Source of the DNA: Acidilobaceae archaeon
GTDB lineage: Archaea; Thermoproteota; Thermoprotei_A; Sulfolobales; Acidilobaceae
Assembly: GCA_026985385.1 (NCBI GenBank)
Contig: JALSQM010000112.1
Coordinates: 1 to 8,245, forward strand
Direction: 5' to 3'
Length of the DNA: 8,245 nucleotides
The notes under the pieces are model-generated. The model worked only from the letters and a program-made list of their open reading frames with translations, was not told the DNA's origin and searched no databases. A program made the translations under genes and the position numbers. Positions 5,862 to 8,245 of the stretch are shown piece after piece (position 1 is the first letter of the stretch; each line of letters begins with the position of its first letter).

Positions 5862-7000
5862 GAGACGGGCTCCCAGAGGATCCCGAGCCTCGAGGCGAGC
5901 TCCCTGGCCGCCTCGACCTCGCGTAGGGTGGGCCTTCTAGCTATGTCGGGCCACCTCCCGGGGTAGCGGGCGACTAGGTGCATGGGCCTGTATTGATCCA
6001 TTATATTCACTAGAATCCTATCCTTGGGGAGGTTGCGAGCTATCCACTCGAGGATCCTCCTCGTACAGCACTCCAGGTGGCCTGGGAGGACGAGGTGCCT
6101 TATAATCATGTCCCCGTGCTCAACCGCTATCCTCAGGTTCCTCGTGACGACCTCCCAGTACCTAGGGACCGCGCTGAGGCGCCGGGCGCAGTCGTTGTTA
6201 CCATACTTGAAGTCGGGGAGCCATATGTCTATGACGTCGACGAGGAGCTTCATGGCCTCGAGGCTCATGTAGAAGTTGCTATTCCAGAGCTGGGGTATAC
6301 TCGTGTCTAGGTAGCGGAGGCTATCGATTATCACGTGGAGGCTGGGCGTGGGCTCGCCCCCCACGTGGTTGATGTTCCTGGCACCCCTCGAGGCCAGCGC
6401 CTCCTGGATCCTCGCCAGCCTCCTAGCGTCTACTATCACGCCACTCCTCGGGGAGGCCTGGCTTATATCGTAGTTCTGGCAGTAGACGCAGGTGAAGTTG
6501 CAGCCCCCATAGAATATCGTGCCGCTCGGCACCAGGGGGGCCTCCTCGCCCAGGTGGAGGAAGGCGCTGTGGACATACACCTCCCAGGCGAGCCTGCAGG
6601 CCCCCACCCTCCCCCGGGCCCTCTCAACCATGCACCTCCTCTCGCAGAGCCTGCAGGGGCTCGCCAGCCTCCTCGCGAGTTCGGCCTTCACGTCTAGGAG
6701 GCTCACCCGGGGCCTCCCGAGGTCCCCGAGGCTCAGTGACCCCTCTCGAACCTCCCTCCAGACCCTCTGGAACTCCCGTGACGCCCTGTCGTGGATCCTC
6801 CAGAGGTCCCCCTCACCCGCGCCGGCTAAGTCTTCGGGGCCGTCGAGGCCTGGGGCAGGGATCCTCTTCGCTATCATGAACTTAGCGGGGCGTCTACCCG
6901 TCATCACTGCGAGGTACCATGAGAGCCTCCTCCTAACCTCCGGGTCCCTCCACACCGTTAGAGCGTCGGGCCGAACCAGCACCCAGCTGCCCCACTCCAA
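5858..7000 (-). CDS. PflX-like radical SAM protein (COG1313 type)
   Basis: A 380-residue radical SAM enzyme. The [4Fe-4S]/SAM site is C167-x3-C171-x2-C174 in GTIFYGGCNFTCVYCQNYDIS, the hallmark of the PflX-like COG1313 family, preceded by the family's EEAP (152-155). Other family features are GGEPTPS (214-220), the strand VIDIWLPDFKYG (256-267) and NIMDQYRP (332-339). A second cysteine group, C116-x2-C119-x3-C123-x11-C135, lies just before the core and could hold metal or an extra Fe-S cluster. Family members are annotated as putative glycyl-radical-enzyme activases, but the true substrate is unknown. The first 100 residues or so are an extension rich in Arg and Trp with no motif I recognise. 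The TTG at 7000 is the only start candidate between the upstream stop in this frame (7034-7036) and the conserved region without losing N-terminal sequence. It lies 65 bases downstream of the GltB-like gene, same strand, so it is probably in the same operon. Confidence 0.93.
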   Translation of the reverse strand: MEWGSWVLVRPDALTVWRDPEVRRRLSWYLAVMTGRRPAKFMIAKRIPAPGLDGPEDLAGAGEGDLWRIHDRASREFQRVWREVREGSLSLGDLGRPRVSLLDVKAELARRLASPCRLCERRCMVERARGRVGACRLAWEVYVHSAFLHLGEEAPLVPSGTIFYGGCNFTCVYCQNYDISQASPRSGVIVDARRLARIQEALASRGARNINHVGGEPTPSLHVIIDSLRYLDTSIPQLWNSNFYMSLEAMKLLVDVIDIWLPDFKYGNNDCARRLSAVPRYWEVVTRNLRIAVEHGDMIIRHLVLPGHLECCTRRILEWIARNLPKDRILVNIMDQYRPMHLVARYPGRWPDIARRPTLREVEAARELASRLGILWEPVS

Positions 7001-7039
7001 GGAGGCCCCCGAGATAGTGGTGGAGGGTCGGGGCTAATA

Positions 7040-7055
7040 GGCCCCCGGAGGGGCC
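7040..7055 (-). other. C(UNCG)G tetraloop hairpin between the GltB-like and radical SAM genes
   Basis: On the minus-strand transcript the spacer reads GGCCCC-UCCG-GGGGCC: a perfect 6-bp G/C stem closed by C-G around a UCCG loop, which belongs to the very stable UNCG tetraloop class. A further G-U wobble pair can extend the stem. No U-tract follows, so a classical terminator is unlikely; an RNA processing or stability element between the two cistrons is a reasonable reading. Confidence 0.55.
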
Positions 7056-7065
7056 CGGGGATCCC

Positions 7066-8245
7066 TCAGCCACGCCGGGCCGGGGCCTCCTCAACCCTGC
7101 GCCCCTCCCCGAGGGGTGCCTCCTCCGCCCTCCATGGTGTGAGGGCGTACGCTACCCCGAGGGCCTGGGCAACGTGGGGGTCGAGGGCGGCTACATCGCG
7201 GGGGTCGAGGTCTCCGAGCCTATACTTGCCCAGGGCTGATGTCAGCATTTGGGCTTCGACTCTTAGGGATTCTATGTACCTCTCCACCCCCCGGCTGCCG
7301 GCCGCCGCAGCGGCTATGATTAGTGGCCTGCCCAGGTATATGCCTGAGGCCCCAAGGGCCATGGCCGCTACTAGGTGGAAGCCGCTGTAGAGCCTCCCGG
7401 CTAGGAGTACGTCTATGCTGTAGCCCCTCCTCCTAGCCTCTGCTATTGTTGAGAGCATCGCTATTGTTGGGAGGCCTAGGTGGTTGAGGGCCGCCTTCGG
7501 GGCCATCCCCGTGCCACCCTCCATGCCGTCGAGGACCACCGCGCTAGCCCCCTCCTCCCACGCTACCCTTATGACTTCGAGTGCGTCCCTGGCAGCCCCG
7601 ACCTTGACCCACACCTTGACCCTGGGGTAGGCCGTCTTCATGTTCCTCAGCATCCCCCTCAGTATCTCCGCCGTGAACGTTGCCGGCACACTGTATCTCG
7701 TGGCATACCTCTCACCGGGCTCCAGGTCTATGTGGTACTTCGACTTGAGCCTCTCAACCTGCTCCCTCGGGATCCTTATGACGCCCCCGAGCCCGGGCTT
7801 CGCCCCCTGCCCGATCTTTACCTCGAACGCTATGAGGCCCTCTTCTATGTAGGGGTCGAGCCTCGGGTCGCTGTAGACCCTATTCCAGAGCTCGTCGTAT
7901 GCGTCCTCCACGCTCTGCTGTATCACGAGGCCCCCGTAGCCGTCCCTGAGCCCCTCCAGGTACGCTAGAGCCCTCTCGACGAGCGTGGGGTGCCCCCTCG
8001 TGAGCCTCCTATCGTAGCCCCTCACCGTCGCCACGTTCTCGCCTATAGCATAGGTTATGCCGGCCGCCGCGGCGCCCCGGGCCACCTCGAGGGAGTACCT
8101 GCTAGCAACACTGGTGCTGCCCATGCTGGCCGTTGCAACCGGCACCCTAACCCTGAACCCCCCAATGCTCGCCTCGGTGTCGACGTCGCTGTATAGGGGC
8201 TCCCTGAACAGCTCGGCCAGCTTCTCTAGCCTGCGGGGCGTGAAG
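7066..8245 (-). CDS. Glutamate synthase (GltB) FMN-binding domain protein, N-terminus beyond window
   Basis: The C-terminal 392 residues of a GltB-like (COG0069) protein; the frame is open through the right edge, so the start is missing. The order matches the FMN-binding synthase domain of glutamate synthase: PVATASMGSTS near the start, AIGENVATVRG, the hallmark FEVKIGQGAKPGLGG (about 7783-7830), VKVWVKVG, VVLDGMEGGTGMAP (GGTG at 7507-7518) and GASGIYLGRPL, followed by the usual helical tail (LTSALGKYRLGDLD). In glutamate synthase this barrel binds FMN and converts 2-oxoglutarate plus ammonia to glutamate. The visible part has no cysteine at all, so the 3Fe-4S ligands that normally follow the 'aLGA..' helix are absent. 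The protein may therefore be a related flavin oxidoreductase rather than a true glutamate synthase. An internal GTG at 8145 is not the start because the homologous frame continues upstream. Likely co-transcribed with the radical SAM gene. Confidence 0.92.
   Translation of the reverse strand, partial: FTPRRLEKLAELFREPLYSDVDTEASIGGFRVRVPVATASMGSTSVASRYSLEVARGAAAAGITYAIGENVATVRGYDRRLTRGHPTLVERALAYLEGLRDGYGGLVIQQSVEDAYDELWNRVYSDPRLDPYIEEGLIAFEVKIGQGAKPGLGGVIRIPREQVERLKSKYHIDLEPGERYATRYSVPATFTAEILRGMLRNMKTAYPRVKVWVKVGAARDALEVIRVAWEEGASAVVLDGMEGGTGMAPKAALNHLGLPTIAMLSTIAEARRRGYSIDVLLAGRLYSGFHLVAAMALGASGIYLGRPLIIAAAAAGSRGVERYIESLRVEAQMLTSALGKYRLGDLDPRDVAALDPHVAQALGVAYALTPWRAEEAPLGEGRRVEEAPARRG

Noticed and set aside
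7480..7968. Plus-strand frame of 162 codons
   Set aside because: It is antisense to the most conserved part of the GltB-like domain.
1..8245. tRNA, rRNA, CRISPR array, insertion sequence or defence island
   Set aside because: I found no cloverleaf, no regularly spaced repeats, no terminal inverted repeats and no transposase or Cas motifs; the RecQ-like gene alone is not enough to call a defence system.

Overview
The window looks like a piece of a hyperthermophilic archaeal chromosome, most likely from a crenarchaeote (Thermoproteota). Three things support this: a complete archaeal/eukaryotic-type ribosomal protein eL33 (L35Ae), strongly GC-rich DNA with AGG-rich Arg, ATA Ile and CTA/CTC Leu codons, and frequent TTG starts a few bases after GGTG-type ribosome binding sites. 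I cannot name the genus from sequence alone.

Layout. (1) Bases 1-3884, minus strand: one very long open frame, cut by the left edge, with at least 1294 codons. Its middle and later part is a RecQ-family SF2 DNA helicase with all the core motifs. About 590 residues precede the helicase core and do not match any family I recognise. (2) Bases 3885-4032: a divergent intergenic region with a small AT-rich patch between GC-rich blocks and a strong G/C hairpin. (3) Plus strand: eL33 (4033-4299), then a 129-residue putative winged-helix protein (4351-4740). (4) Plus strand: a TATA-like element, then three tightly packed small membrane-protein genes (4793-5861): two membrane helices; one membrane anchor plus an external beta-rich domain; four membrane helices. 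The first two overlap by one base, and the second and third overlap or nearly abut. (5) Minus strand: a radical SAM enzyme of the PflX-like COG1313 type (5858-7000), converging on the membrane operon through a single CTAG that supplies both stop codons. (6) Minus strand: a glutamate-synthase (GltB) FMN-domain protein cut by the right edge (7066-8245), upstream of and probably co-transcribed with the radical SAM gene. The 65-base spacer between them can form a C(UNCG)G hairpin.

How the genes fit together. The RecQ-like gene and the eL33/winged-helix genes share one divergent control region. The three membrane genes look like one small envelope complex of unknown function. The GltB-like and radical SAM genes form a redox pair. 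The GltB-like part has no cysteine in the 392 residues visible, so it lacks the usual 3Fe-4S ligands of glutamate synthase. The least explained items are the RecQ protein's N-terminal half, the membrane trio, and the partnership of a cysteine-free GltB-like flavoprotein with a PflX-like radical SAM enzyme. I see no tRNA, rRNA, CRISPR array, insertion sequence or attachment site.
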